Below, piece after piece: positions 50,392 through 61,198 of a stretch of DNA of 64,000 bases. The notes below the pieces were generated by a model. It did not search any database and was not told the origin of the DNA. It worked only from the letters and a program-made list of their open reading frames with translations. The position numbers were made by a program, and so were the translations under genes. The first letter of the stretch is position 1; the number at the start of each line of letters is the position of its first letter. The stretch is from assembly GCF_002079055.1 (NCBI RefSeq), contig NC_047488.1:744001-808000 (forward strand), given 5' to 3'. The DNA is from Saccharomyces paradoxus (Eukaryota; Ascomycota; Saccharomycetes; Saccharomycetales; Saccharomycetaceae).

Positions 50392-51843
50392 CTACAGCCT
50401 TACCTGAAAATCGCCTGTTTGGGTCTTATACTTTGCACCCTTGTACAGTTTTGTGTTTTTGCCAATTGTTAATCCAGATATGATATCGATGGCCTCTACA
50501 TAGATTCCACTTGCTGATTGTCCCAAATACGAATATTCTAGTGAGACTGTCTGTAAATCAATATTTCTTGTGTCATTTGGTCCAGCACTTTCATATTCAA
50601 TGCAGCCACGTAGTACAGGTACCGTTCCTGTAGCAGTTGATTTATCAAAAATCCATTGCCCTTGCCCCATAATGATGCTATTTTCAAAACGGCCATGCGT
50701 ATTGCGCAAAATTTTGATCTTATATGCTACTTCACTTGGATCAGCATTCTCAACATTGAACTGTAAATCCAATTTTAGGTCATCAATCTGTGGAACTTTT
50801 TTGAAATTTTCAATATTTAATGAGAGCTCAAATTCATCGGAATCTTTGCCCAGTCCATTTTGGAAGTGTAACGACATCAAGCCAATAGAATTCATCCTTA
50901 CTCCGGATTGCTTTACTTGAGAATTCAAGTCGACGGAATACTCTAATAGTCTGAACTTCCCATCTGGTGGTATAAATGCTATATTGGAGGGAGAAAACAC
51001 ACCATCATTGATTTCAACACACTCATGCAAACTGGGTATACCTATATCATTCCCCATTGTGTTTAACTTTACTGAAACTAGGGGATTGTCATTCAAATAA
51101 GATCTTACGTCCACTGTTCCATGAATATTTCCAGTGATCAACCTTAGATGAGATTTTTTCTTTTCAAAAACAACATGGAACCTCTCTAACAAATCCACAT
51201 AAAGCTCATTATTCTCATGTTTGCTAGCCCTTGAGGTTCTCCAGGGAACAATCTCTTCATTTTCGACTAGTGAAATACTACCACGAGAAATCTGATTTTG
51301 TTGTAACTGCTGTTGTCTTTGTTGTGGGAGTTGCACAGCCTGCTGTAAATTATGGGCCGTAGAACTTATGAACTTCGATAAATCCGATCTTTCAGGAACA
51401 GCTTCTTTGATTTTATTAACGTAGAGCATATCACTGACGTTCGGTTCACCGGCTTCGATGCAACAATTAAAGATCAAACTGATTCTATCATAATTATTAA
51501 CAAGCTTCTTGATGCTCAATTGATCCTTGTCAAAATACTCTAACAGGATACGATCTATAGTCTCCAAAAAGGTAAAACAATCAAGTGGCCCTTTTGATTT
51601 GGAAGTGGAGGCTAAGCACCAATAATTGAGCTTATTTGTGACCGAAAAATATTTATAGACCTCTAGATCTCTCCCAACCATTGCATGATCTAAATAATTA
51701 TCACTACTGCTATCTTCGAGTAATTGAGGGCATGTGGATTGAACGCGGGTCCACAGGTGTTTGAACGAGGGAGCTGTTGCGCCTAAAAGATACTGGAAAA
51801 CAAGTTTGTTCTTTATATCTGTAATATAGAATGATAAATACAT
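50392..51843 (-). CDS. APM3: AP-3 adaptor mu subunit
   Basis: Mu subunit of the AP-3 adaptor (with Apl5, Apl6, Aps3) that sorts alkaline phosphatase and other cargo from Golgi to vacuole. It is 483 residues, as in S. cerevisiae. A longin-type N-domain covers about 1-150. A Gln/Arg linker (about 165-190) is followed by the C-terminal mu-homology domain (about 205-480), which binds YxxPhi signals. Intact. Confidence 0.96.
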   Translation of the reverse strand: MYLSFYITDIKNKLVFQYLLGATAPSFKHLWTRVQSTCPQLLEDSSSDNYLDHAMVGRDLEVYKYFSVTNKLNYWCLASTSKSKGPLDCFTFLETIDRILLEYFDKDQLSIKKLVNNYDRISLIFNCCIEAGEPNVSDMLYVNKIKEAVPERSDLSKFISSTAHNLQQAVQLPQQRQQQLQQNQISRGSISLVENEEIVPWRTSRASKHENNELYVDLLERFHVVFEKKKSHLRLITGNIHGTVDVRSYLNDNPLVSVKLNTMGNDIGIPSLHECVEINDGVFSPSNIAFIPPDGKFRLLEYSVDLNSQVKQSGVRMNSIGLMSLHFQNGLGKDSDEFELSLNIENFKKVPQIDDLKLDLQFNVENADPSEVAYKIKILRNTHGRFENSIIMGQGQWIFDKSTATGTVPVLRGCIEYESAGPNDTRNIDLQTVSLEYSYLGQSASGIYVEAIDIISGLTIGKNTKLYKGAKYKTQTGDFQVRL

Positions 51844-52057
51844 CTATTTTGGTCGGATTGGAAGAGTTCGCTGCCTTTATTACTGCCTTTGTTACTGCCA
51901 AATTTCTGTTATCGCCTACGTTAAAATAAATATCTTCTTATTCTTTGACCAAAATCTCAATTTTCGTCGCTTTTGAAAGAAACTGAAATTTCAAACATAA
52001 ACACCAAAATAAAGCATCATCAAGGGAACAAACGGTAAAGAACTAGACAAAGCAACA

Positions 52058-52753
52058 ATGAATAATCAGCCGCAGGGTACCAACAGCGTTCCGAATAGTA
52101 TTGGCAATATATTCAGCAACATTGGAACTCCATCTTTTAATATGGCGCAAATTCCACAACAGCTGTACCAGAGTCTCACACCACAACAATTGCAGATGAT
52201 TCAGCAACGACACCAGCAGTTACTGATGAGTCGCCTACAACAACACCAACAACAATCACAACAACAAAATTCACCGCCGTCGCAAACGCATCAATCACCA
52301 CCTCCACCCCCTCCTGCTCCACAACAATCTCAGCCCATGGCTAATCAATCAGCGACTTCTACACCTCCCGCTCCAGCACCACATAATATACATCCCCAAA
52401 TCAGCCAAATGCCTTTGGCTCCAGCACCTATCAATTTACCCCCACAAATTGCTCAGTTGCCTCTGGCCACACAACAACAAGTTTTGAATAAATTGAGACA
52501 ACAGGCCATAGCAAAAAATAATCCGCAGGTTGTAAATGCAATCACAGTTGCACAGCAACAAGTGCAACGCCAAATTGAGCAGCAGAGGGGGCAACAAACG
52601 GCTCAAACTCAGCTAGAACAACAGAGGCAACTGTTGGTTCAACAGCAACAGCAGCAGCAACTTAGAAACCAAATGCAACGGCAACAGCAGCAACAGTTTA
52701 GGCATCAAGTGCAAATACAACAACAGCAGCAGAAGCAGCAGCAACAACAACAA

Positions 52754-52800
<47 letters not shown>

Positions 52801-54712
52801 AGGAATACCCCAAGCCCAGCAGGTTCCTCCAGTTAGATCCATGAGTGATCAACCCCCAACCAATGTTCAGTCAACTGTTGGCCAACTTCCTCAACTTCCT
52901 AAATTGAACTTGCCCAAGTTCCAAACCATTCAGTACGATCCGCCAGAAACCAAACTACCATACCCAACCTATTGGTCAGACAAAGAAGCAGACACTGATA
53001 CTTTGTTATACGAACAAATTATTCAGCGTGACAAAATTAACAAGTTCTCGTTAGTAAGAGAAACTAATGGTTACGATCCGTTTAGTATTTATGGTTTTAG
53101 TAATAAAGAGTATATTAGTAGACTGTGGCATACGCTGAAATATTATCAAGATTTGAAGAACACTAGAATGAAATCTATCACAAGCACATCTCAGAAGATT
53201 CCATCAGCGAGTATATGGGGAAATGGTTATTCAGGATATGGTAATGGGATTACAAATACAACCACAAGAGTTATTCCACAAGTAGAAGTTGGTAATAGAA
53301 AGCATTACCTTGAAGATAAGTTGAAAGTCTATAAACAAGCCATGAATGAAACGTCAGAGCAATTAGTTCCTATAAGATTGGAGTTCGACCAAGACCGTGA
53401 CAGATTCTTTCTAAGAGACACTTTGTTATGGAACAAGAATGACAAGTTAATCAAAATTGAAGACTTTGTGGATGATATGTTACGAGATTACCGATTTGAG
53501 GACGCTACCAGGGAGCAACATATTGATACTATATGTCAATCTATACAGGAACAAATCCAAGAGTTTCAAGGAAATCCATACATAGAGTTGAATCAGGACC
53601 GCCTGGGTGGTGACGACTTGAGGATTAGAATCAAGCTGGATATTGTCGTGGGACAAAACCAGCTGATCGATCAGTTTGAGTGGGACATCTCTAATAGTGA
53701 TAACTGTCCAGAAGAATTTGCAGAATCCATGTGTCAAGAATTAGAATTACCTGGCGAGTTTGTGACTGCCATTGCTCACTCCATAAGAGAGCAGGTTCAT
53801 ATGTATCATAAATCGCTGGTACTGTTGGGTTACAATTTCGATGGGTCAGCAATAGAAGATGATGACATTAGAAGCAGAATGCTGCCAACGATCACCCTTG
53901 ATGATGTTTATAGGCCTGCAGCGGAAAGCAAAATTTTTACCCCAAACCTATTACAGATTTCAGCTGCAGAATTAGAAAGATTGGATAAAGATAAGGATAG
54001 AGATACCAGAAGGAAAAGAAGACAAGGTAGATCTAATAGACGTGGTATGCTCGCACTGTCTGGTACATCAGCAAATAGTACGTCTATGAATGGCGCCCAC
54101 AACACAGCAGCAGCAGGGAATGTTTCATCGTTGCCACCAGGAGAGATTTTGCTGCCAGATATTGCAGATATTCCACGAACCTTTAGGACTCCAGTACCAA
54201 GTACTTTAATGCCCGGTGGTGTTGACGTAGGTCCCTCTGTGGAGTCGTACGAATTAAGAAACACAACTACGTATAAAAGCCGGCCAGATAGGCCCAATCC
54301 GGTTTCACTCCCTTGCTATATTATTGACCATATTCCAGGACACTCGCTATTACTTTCTATCAAAGTACCCAAGAAAGATAACACCATGGAAGAGCTCGCT
54401 GCAGCGGCAAACGACGCAAATAGCAGCACCAATCCAATGCTTCCAAGTCCAGAGTCGCTGAAAGCTAAATTGAATAATAACATTCGCGCTGGGGTGACCA
54501 TTTCTTCAATTCCAAACCCGATTGCCAATCGCGTTGTCATTAATCCCCCCAATCCAACATTACAGCCAGTGATCCCAGTTGGAGCGGCTAGTAAATCGGT
54601 GCCAACACCCAGTGCGCCCATGCCACCTCCAGTAGCATCTCATGATAGTGAAACAACATTATCAACCAATGATATTAACAGTAGTAGTAACAGCAATACA
54701 CAGAACACATAG
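52058..54712 (+). CDS. SNF5: SWI/SNF chromatin-remodelling subunit Snf5
   Basis: Core subunit of the SWI/SNF nucleosome remodeller, which grips the histone acidic patch; INI1/SMARCB1 family. It is 884 residues, about 20 fewer than S. cerevisiae (905), mainly in the low-complexity N-terminus. Residues 1-290 are Gln/Pro-rich, with a pure Gln run at 227-248. The two SNF5 repeats lie at about 437-505 (starting VPIRLEFDQD) and 535-605 (IRIKLDIVVGQNQL). A basic stretch (RRKRRQGRSNRRG) and a Pro/Asn-rich tail follow. The promoter is shared with APM3. Confidence 0.97.
52736..52801 (+). repeat. CAG/CAA polyglutamine tract in SNF5
   Basis: Twenty-two consecutive Gln codons, about half of them as alternating CAG-CAA pairs, encode residues 227-248. 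Mixed codons make it less prone to slippage than pure CAG but still a length-variable site. Confidence 0.9.
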
Positions 54713-54916
54713 AATATATACTCACATATAAAATAAACCGGAGGTGAACTTGATTGTGAAATAATTTGTATAATCATCGTGTTATACGATGCGGAGTCCC
54801 TTTGCGCCTACTTTTTTGTAAGAATAGTATATAACCTTTATAAAAATCTTCCAATTTGGATACATAAAAAGGGCATGAGAAGGGCAAGGACACGAAGCTT
54901 AGGAAACTGAAGTACT

Positions 54917-55885
54917 ATGCCGGAGCAAGAATCACTTATAGGGCAGGAAATGAGTACTCTTCATGCAGGTTCATCTGCTGATAACATAAATTTTGGAAAC
55001 GCCGAGCGAGCTAGAGACACACAAACCGGCGTAGAAGGAGAAACAGAGATAGGATCTAACGAGGAAGAAGATAGCATAGAGGATGAGGGAAGCAGCAGCG
55101 GAGGAAACAGTACAACGGAAAGGCTAGTACCACACCAGTTGAGGGAACAAGCTGCCAGGCATATAGGCAAAATAGGAAGACATTTTAATATTCTTGATAG
55201 ACTTTTTAAGAAACGTACACAACAGTCTTCGGATTTACAACAGGGTGCCATGTTTGATGGTGTCTTTAGCAACTTAAGCGCAAAACCAGATACCACAGAA
55301 ACTGAACGTAATAACGAACAAGATATACCACCTACGTACGATGAAGCAGCTGCTGATATGGCCCCCTCGTATTATGGAATGGATTTGAACAATTCAGATA
55401 TTTATTACGATGAAATATGCATCGAGGGCCTCCCCGTAGGAAATATAGCAAATTTATTATGGAATATTATTGTAAGCACGAGTTTCCAGTTCATTGGGTT
55501 TTTAATAACCTACATTTTACACACATCGCACGCAGCAAAGCAAGGCTCAAGATTTGGTTTGGGGCTAACCTTTATTGGATATGGTTATTCAATGATTCCC
55601 AACGATGTTACTTCCAAAGTTGGCAAAAATAAAAGCTTAAATAGAATGGAATTAGAGGATCCAAATGAATTCGATGATGTTCGTCTAAATTCACAAATAA
55701 CGACGCAAGACAAATTTGAATCACATTTGAATCATGGTTTGGAGGAAGAAAAACAAAATATACCATGGCTGGCTATTTTTGTGGCATTTCTTGGTGCATT
55801 TATTACTTTGAAAAGTATATACGACTACATTCAAGTGAAAAAAATGGAGAAGAAATATCTCAATCAAAGTCAAAATCAAGCATAA
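54917..55885 (+). CDS. BSD2: Rsp5 adaptor Bsd2 for metal-transporter turnover
   Basis: Membrane adaptor that brings the ubiquitin ligase Rsp5 to cargo such as the metal transporters Smf1 and Smf2, sending them to the vacuole; Ndfip family. It is 322 residues. The PPxY motif that binds Rsp5 WW domains is PPTY at 138-141. Three membrane segments are seen at about 181-203, 211-228 and 283-304, as in Ndfip proteins. The acidic N-terminus is disordered. Confidence 0.96.
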   Translation: MPEQESLIGQEMSTLHAGSSADNINFGNAERARDTQTGVEGETEIGSNEEEDSIEDEGSSSGGNSTTERLVPHQLREQAARHIGKIGRHFNILDRLFKKRTQQSSDLQQGAMFDGVFSNLSAKPDTTETERNNEQDIPPTYDEAAADMAPSYYGMDLNNSDIYYDEICIEGLPVGNIANLLWNIIVSTSFQFIGFLITYILHTSHAAKQGSRFGLGLTFIGYGYSMIPNDVTSKVGKNKSLNRMELEDPNEFDDVRLNSQITTQDKFESHLNHGLEEEKQNIPWLAIFVAFLGAFITLKSIYDYIQVKKMEKKYLNQSQNQA

Positions 55886-56003
55886 GCTGTCTTCTTCATT
55901 ATGATAAAAAGTATTATGTAACTTTTTTAATGATCGCAAGAGGTAAATAAACTTATAACGAGTAAAAAAACATTAGATGATATACTGTACACAATAATAC
56001 ATT

Positions 56004-56903
56004 TCAGGCTAGCATAACTAGAACCTTTTCGTAGATTGTAAAAACAATACCACCACTCAGGACTAATCTCCCTAGTCTAGGGGTGGCACCCTTCCAAAAC
56101 GTCTTTAACCCTTCTTCTTTGAATATGGTTGCAAAACAATTTACGGTAGAGGAATACTTGGTGGAATCTAAACTTTGCATTCTTGTTTTCACAGTATCAA
56201 GAGGCATAGTGGAATAGACTGTCACTATACCACTAAATGCACCCACTATAAAGGTTAAACCGGATGATAACGGTTTGTCTTTTGGCGAATTTGTATAATC
56301 TTGAATTAAGGTCTTAATCTTGTTGTAACAACCCAACCTAACGGCTTGGTTTGCAGCCTGCCTCATAGAAACTGGCAAAACACCACGATAAAGGCCAGAA
56401 AACCCTTTATCACGAACTAATGATGAATAATTTCGTATCACGCCACGCCCATTATTGTGGTATTTTGGTTTAGCAGATTGTTTATCGTCGATCAAGGCAG
56501 TTTTGATTGCTTCAAAAGGCGTCACTGCAGCAACACTTTCTAATAGCCCCGCTCCTAGCCCAGCGATCACTCCTCTTGTACCGCTTAGCTCTCCAGTTTC
56601 ACGGTCTCTAAGTAAGTCTTTGATAGTATCAAACCCAAGAAATCTAATACCCGCCTTAGCGGTGTTACCGACAATAAATGCAGGGCATCCAACGTAAATG
56701 GAACCAATGCCTTGAGTTTTCGCAGTTTTATATATCAACACTAGAGGATTTCTTGACGCCTTGGAAGCCTTATCAATCAATTGCAGCCTTGTTTTGGCAA
56801 ACTCAAAGGGGTATGTTATACATGCTTCAGCAGCACCGGCTAGGGACCCTGCCAAAAACGAGTGCAATGGATCCACGTCACTTTTTGTTGCTTTATTAGA
56901 CAT
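56004..56903 (-). CDS. CTP1: Mitochondrial citrate carrier
   Basis: Inner-membrane exchanger of citrate/isocitrate for other tricarboxylates; mitochondrial carrier family. From the ATG at 56903 it is 299 residues, the S. cerevisiae length; one extra codon (GTG) upstream is not used. Three repeats carry the P-x-[D/E]-x-x-[K/R] signature: PFEFAKTRLQ, PFEAIKTALI and PLDTVKTRMQ, each at the end of an odd helix. Six membrane helices are expected. Convergent with BSD2. Confidence 0.97.
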   Translation of the reverse strand: MSNKATKSDVDPLHSFLAGSLAGAAEACITYPFEFAKTRLQLIDKASKASRNPLVLIYKTAKTQGIGSIYVGCPAFIVGNTAKAGIRFLGFDTIKDLLRDRETGELSGTRGVIAGLGAGLLESVAAVTPFEAIKTALIDDKQSAKPKYHNNGRGVIRNYSSLVRDKGFSGLYRGVLPVSMRQAANQAVRLGCYNKIKTLIQDYTNSPKDKPLSSGLTFIVGAFSGIVTVYSTMPLDTVKTRMQSLDSTKYSSTVNCFATIFKEEGLKTFWKGATPRLGRLVLSGGIVFTIYEKVLVMLA

Positions 56904-58732
56904 CACTAAGTTGTAGGTTCTAGTTTAGGTTCTACTTTGGAGTTCTTTCATTGTAACATCGAAGTATTTTTAATTCTTATGTTGGCTCGGTTATTTTGCG
57001 TTTTATATATCATACTAAAGTGCAACTAGATTTTATTGTTATTCTTTTTTTTTTTTTTCATTTCTAATTACCTAAAATTCCGCAGGAATTCTTCCATATT
57101 CTTGACTCATCAATAAAGACTAGCTGAATGAAAATAAGAGAAAATAGTAAAGATTTGAAAAAAATGAGGTGTCAAAAATGATTAACGGATCCTGTATAGT
57201 TTAGAAGCATTAGTTGAGGATTTCAACCAGAAGGGTTTCTGCATTGTGATCTTTGTAGGCGGCTTTATTAACGATGAACATAAATGTGGTAAATCAGGGC
57301 AAACTCTTACGCGCGAAAATTCAAGAAGCAAAGATATACAAAGTGTAATTCATTGGCACATTTACATTAACATAACGTGCTAGACTAATCCATTAGTAAG
57401 TCAAGAGCCAATTTACCTCCTAGCAAGAAGGTTCATTTCAGCAAGATTAGTATCGGTGGGGGACCCTGTCATGTTGAATGTAAATTAACACATTCATATC
57501 CTCTAGTTTTGGATTGTTTTTTGTTTGATATATCTGATGAAGTGTAATGGAATGCAATTCTAAAGACTTGAAAGCCTAGCAGCTTTAGCAGTATTGGCCC
57601 TGGTATATTCTTTTTTTTTTTTTTTTATTTCATTATTCACTCACTACTTCTGTTGTTCCTATGTAACATCTCTTTTGTTGCACGACCAGAGGGCCTAGAA
57701 CTGGAAACTCAGTCAACGGTACTTGAGTAAACAAAGCATTTTTGCAGTTACTAGTGGAGAATTTATCTGCATATGTAGTTTCTTCATACTCCGATAGGAT
57801 AAATTCAAAAACTAATCAGTTGGGGAGGCTTATAGAAAAGATTTTCCGATAAAATATTTTCCCAGCCAAGTGATGATTTTAATGGCTTAATAGCTAAAGT
57901 TCGAAATGATGGAAAATGCAATTAAAGGTAAGTGTTCTGAGCGAATGTGGCAGCAGTGATTTGAAGCTCTCAAGGCTCGAGGTGAAAGTGGGATCAACAA
58001 TCAGCAAAACAGGACTTCGCACCAAATCAATATGCCGGCAGCTGTCTTCTTGCAAGGCTAGTCTCCCTTTAGTTAGTGGTTATTTATTTCACCCAATAGA
58101 GCAATGCACATTTTTGAATAGTACCACAGCAATCAATTTTCCAAAATTCGTGGCCAAGTCTAGATTCTTACTGTTCAGCAAAGCGCCTTCTTCGTATTAT
58201 TATTTCGACAGTAATCTGAAAATAGTTTACTTCAAAAAATGTGGGTTAAAACTATATCTACCGTGTCAATCCGATATTTTAAGGTAGCGAGCTAAATGGC
58301 CTTACTTAGGGTGTGAGATCCTTTTTTTAAGATTATATACATGGAATACTAAAACGTGAAATAATGAACAAAATATAAAAGATGACTGGGATAGCATACC
58401 ATAGCGTATTGATATCATATAGATAAGCGTTGCTCATAAACTAATACTACACCTCTTCCTATACCTCTTCTAGGTGCGGGTGTGTCATATTTTAACGTGA
58501 GGCAGCCACATACTAAGGCTCGGGAAGTGATTCGATGTAAATGTTTGTGTGGCTTCTCTCCAAATTGTCATTAGGTGATTGGGTGTAAATCATACAAACG
58601 TACAATCTCGAGAATATATGTATTAGTTACCACTATAAAAACACAAGGTTGGCCAAATTGCTTCCCAATGGTACAAAACGACCCAAAAATGTAGTAAATG
58701 GAATATTGATTTCAAGATCAATTTTTTTTGCA
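56904..58732. other. CTP1-VBA2 gene-poor intergenic region (1.8 kb)
   Basis: This is the longest gap in the window. It holds T runs at 57045-57058 and 57611-57626, an open frame of about 60 codons without ATG near 57187-57383, and a 123-codon ATG frame at 57916-58287 (listed separately). No LTR, tRNA or conserved gene is recognised. S. cerevisiae has a weakly supported minus-strand ORF (YBR292C) here; I see no minus-strand frame of that size. Confidence 0.7.
57916..58287 (+). CDS. Doubtful hypothetical ORF, 123 residues
   Basis: An ATG-initiated frame of 123 codons in the CTP1-VBA2 gap, plus strand. It is Ser/Lys/Leu-rich with no recognised domain, no membrane segment and no paralog that I know. 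It could be chance or a decaying gene. Its conservation outside this genome is unknown. Confidence 0.2.
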   Translation: MQLKVSVLSECGSSDLKLSRLEVKVGSTISKTGLRTKSICRQLSSCKASLPLVSGYLFHPIEQCTFLNSTTAINFPKFVAKSRFLLFSKAPSSYYYFDSNLKIVYFKKCGLKLYLPCQSDILR

Positions 58733-60427
58733 ATGTTGAAATCTGTCAGACACAAATCATTACCGAAAAACGGGGATGGAAACTATGGCAGTATCGAAGG
58801 GGACGAAATTCCTTTTGTTGAGTACAATGAAGGAGCTGAAGACCTCGATGAAGACTTGGACAAAGACGAAGATATGGCACTTTCAAGAATCCCAAATCTA
58901 TGGATTATTGAGGCCACTCTTTTTTCTAATGTTTTTTTGTCAGGATTTGACGGAACTGTCACGGCATCGACGTATCAAACGATTGGTAACGAATTTAACC
59001 AAATGAGCATTTCAAATTGGATCACCACTGCGTATTTAATTACATCAACATCTTTTCAACCTCTTTACGGGTCCTTTTCTGATGCACTTGGTCGAAGAAA
59101 CTGCCTTTTCTTTGCTAATGGGGCTTTTACTATTGGATGTTTGGCCTGTAGTTTTTCGAGAAACATCTACATGCTTAGTTTTATGAGAGCATTGACTGGC
59201 ATAGGAGGTGGTGGCTTGATCACCCTTTCTACAATTGTAAATTCAGACGTCATTCCAAGTTCGAAAAGAGGAATTTTTCAGGCATTTCAGAATTTGCTTT
59301 TAGGGTTTGGTGCCATATGTGGAGCATCTTTTGGCGGCACCATCGCTTCAAGTATTGGTTGGAGATGGTGTTTTCTCATTCAAGTACCAATATCTGTGGT
59401 TAGTTCCATATTAATGAACTTTTATGTACCTAATCAGAAAGAATATAATCATCAAAATTCTAGCATTTTTCAAAACCCCAAAAAAATCCTCACGGACATA
59501 GATGTTATGGGCTCAATTCTTATTATAACTGGTCTCACGTTACAGCTTCTTTACCTGAGCTTGGGGTGCTCCACTTCAAAACTATCATGGACTAGTCCAT
59601 CTGTCTTACTGCTATTAGTTGGCAGCGTAATCATTCTTTTATTGTTTATATTGCATGAAAGGAAAACAAGTGCTAGAGCGATTATTCCTATGGAGTTAGT
59701 CAGTTCCTCCTATAGTTTCGTTGTACTTTTGATAAGTATACTTGTCGGTTTCGCCAGCTACGCATATCTTTTTACTTTACCATTATTCTTTCAGATTGTA
59801 CTTGGAGATTCCACGGCAAAAGCTGGATTACGTCTCACGATTCCTTCTTTATTCACTCCAGTAGGCAGTCTTATAACAGGGTTTTCCATGAGCAAGTACA
59901 ACTGTCTACGATTATTACTCTACATTGGTATCTCTCTGATGTTCTTGGGTAACTTTTTGTTTATGTTTATTGAAAAAACATCTCCAAACTGGTTAATTGG
60001 GTTATTTTTGGTCCCTGTAAATCTGGGACAGGGAATTACTTTTCCTACGACCTTGTTTACTTTCATATTTATGTTCCCTAAGAGTGACCAAGCTACTGCG
60101 ACATCAACTTTATATCTATTCCGGAGCATTGGATCTGTATGGGGTGTTGCAATTTCAGCTGGTGTTATTCAATTATCTTTTGCGAGCTTTTTGCGTAGTA
60201 ATTTAAAAGGTCTAATGGATGAAAGCAAGATAAAGAAACTAATAGTCAAGCTTAGCGCAAACTCTTCATACATTGGATCTTTACATGGCGAAGTAAAGGA
60301 CACAGTCATAAATAGTTTTGACGCGGCAACAAAAAGGGCTCACCTACTGTCTACACTGCTTTCTTTATTGGCATTAACACTGGGCATACTTAAAGACAAT
60401 TTGGCGAAGCCTAAAACGAGAAAATAA
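58733..60427 (+). CDS. VBA2: Vacuolar basic amino acid transporter Vba2, full-length
   Basis: Drug:H+ antiporter-type (DHA2) MFS permease that imports basic amino acids into the vacuole. The first ATG of the frame (58733) gives 564 residues; the 28 codons before it start at TTG and were left out. Residues 1-53 are a hydrophilic, acidic tail (EDLDEDLDKDED). Membrane helix 1 spans about 54-78, with the DHA motif LSGFDGTV; helix 2 starts near 91. Motif A is SDALGRRN and motif C-like glycines occur in helix 5. The S. cerevisiae protein, as I recall it, is annotated at 474 residues from a Met equal to residue 91 here, so it lacks helix 1. Confidence 0.94.
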   Translation: MLKSVRHKSLPKNGDGNYGSIEGDEIPFVEYNEGAEDLDEDLDKDEDMALSRIPNLWIIEATLFSNVFLSGFDGTVTASTYQTIGNEFNQMSISNWITTAYLITSTSFQPLYGSFSDALGRRNCLFFANGAFTIGCLACSFSRNIYMLSFMRALTGIGGGGLITLSTIVNSDVIPSSKRGIFQAFQNLLLGFGAICGASFGGTIASSIGWRWCFLIQVPISVVSSILMNFYVPNQKEYNHQNSSIFQNPKKILTDIDVMGSILIITGLTLQLLYLSLGCSTSKLSWTSPSVLLLLVGSVIILLLFILHERKTSARAIIPMELVSSSYSFVVLLISILVGFASYAYLFTLPLFFQIVLGDSTAKAGLRLTIPSLFTPVGSLITGFSMSKYNCLRLLLYIGISLMFLGNFLFMFIEKTSPNWLIGLFLVPVNLGQGITFPTTLFTFIFMFPKSDQATATSTLYLFRSIGSVWGVAISAGVIQLSFASFLRSNLKGLMDESKIKKLIVKLSANSSYIGSLHGEVKDTVINSFDAATKRAHLLSTLLSLLALTLGILKDNLAKPKTRK

Positions 60428-60633
60428 ACAATATATACCGTTGGTCAATACATTAGCAGTATTGGACTAGGCATTCTACTTTTCATTAAGATTTCTAGTA
60501 TTTTGAGGGGGTTGCAATGCTTCCAATTGGCCAACAGTGTTGAAACGCTAGCGATCACAACTTTTTCTATATTCTTATTTTACTATGTAAACTTCAAGTA
60601 AATACATACTACTTTAATAAACCACGAATAAGA

Positions 60634-60639
60634 TGTGGC
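60634..60639 (+). promoter_or_regulatory. Met31/Met32-type core site
   Basis: TGTGGC is the core recognised by Met31/Met32, which bring Met4 to sulfur-assimilation genes. A related CCACAGT (reverse of ACTGTGG) is at 60802-60808. They are 560 and 390 bp upstream of SUL1, a sulfate-starvation gene. Short motifs, hence moderate confidence. Confidence 0.4.
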
Positions 60640-60838
60640 TGTGAAAAACCTAAAGCGCTCCCAAACCAATCAAAAAGGTATCAGAAAACCTTACTGTAAA
60701 GTTTCCCCCACTTTTCTGTGTTATCACCAGCCCGAGTGCACTTTTTTATAAAGATCTCGTGTAATTATTCAAATCTGACTTTTTTTGCAGTTTTGTTGAA
60801 ACCACAGTGCGGCTTTGCAATTTTTGCAAATCGGAATT

Positions 60839-60845
60839 TGAGTCA
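60839..60845. promoter_or_regulatory. Gcn4-type site
   Basis: TGAGTCA is an exact Gcn4/AP-1 half-palindrome, about 354 bp upstream of the SUL1 start. It would link SUL1 to general amino acid control. Function not shown. Confidence 0.4.
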
Positions 60846-61198
60846 CAGATCCCAGGAAAGCTCCACACCTTTTTCCACGCAGCAGGCGATAACAATCAGG
60901 TTTGCCAAATTAGATCCAAACTAGACTTCGAGCACTTCTGCCATTCATATTTTCATGAACACTGTCATTTGAAATTTTTCATTTTGAAAAAAAGAAACAG
61001 AGAAAAAGAATAATATAAATAGATGAACTAAAATGTGTTCTGCTCCACATGAATCTTGTATTTATTTAAACTTAAGTATTCCTATTGTGAAAACATTTTC
61101 GATCCAAAATCGTCAATCCAATTATATAAAAGTCTATTAGCTGACATACAACGTCTCCAAATCAAATCAATAGTTTTAATAATAAAAAAATCTTTGGA

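Larger units (their letters stand above)
60428..61198. other. VBA2-SUL1 intergenic region (SUL1 promoter)
   Basis: This 771-bp spacer holds the SUL1 promoter, with Met31/32-like and Gcn4-like sites listed separately. Three overlapping plus-strand frames of up to 68 codons (60718-61013) look non-coding. Confidence 0.7.

Noticed and set aside
52613-52852. Poly-leucine frame antisense to SNF5
   Set aside because: It is the complement of the CAG/CAA polyglutamine tract.
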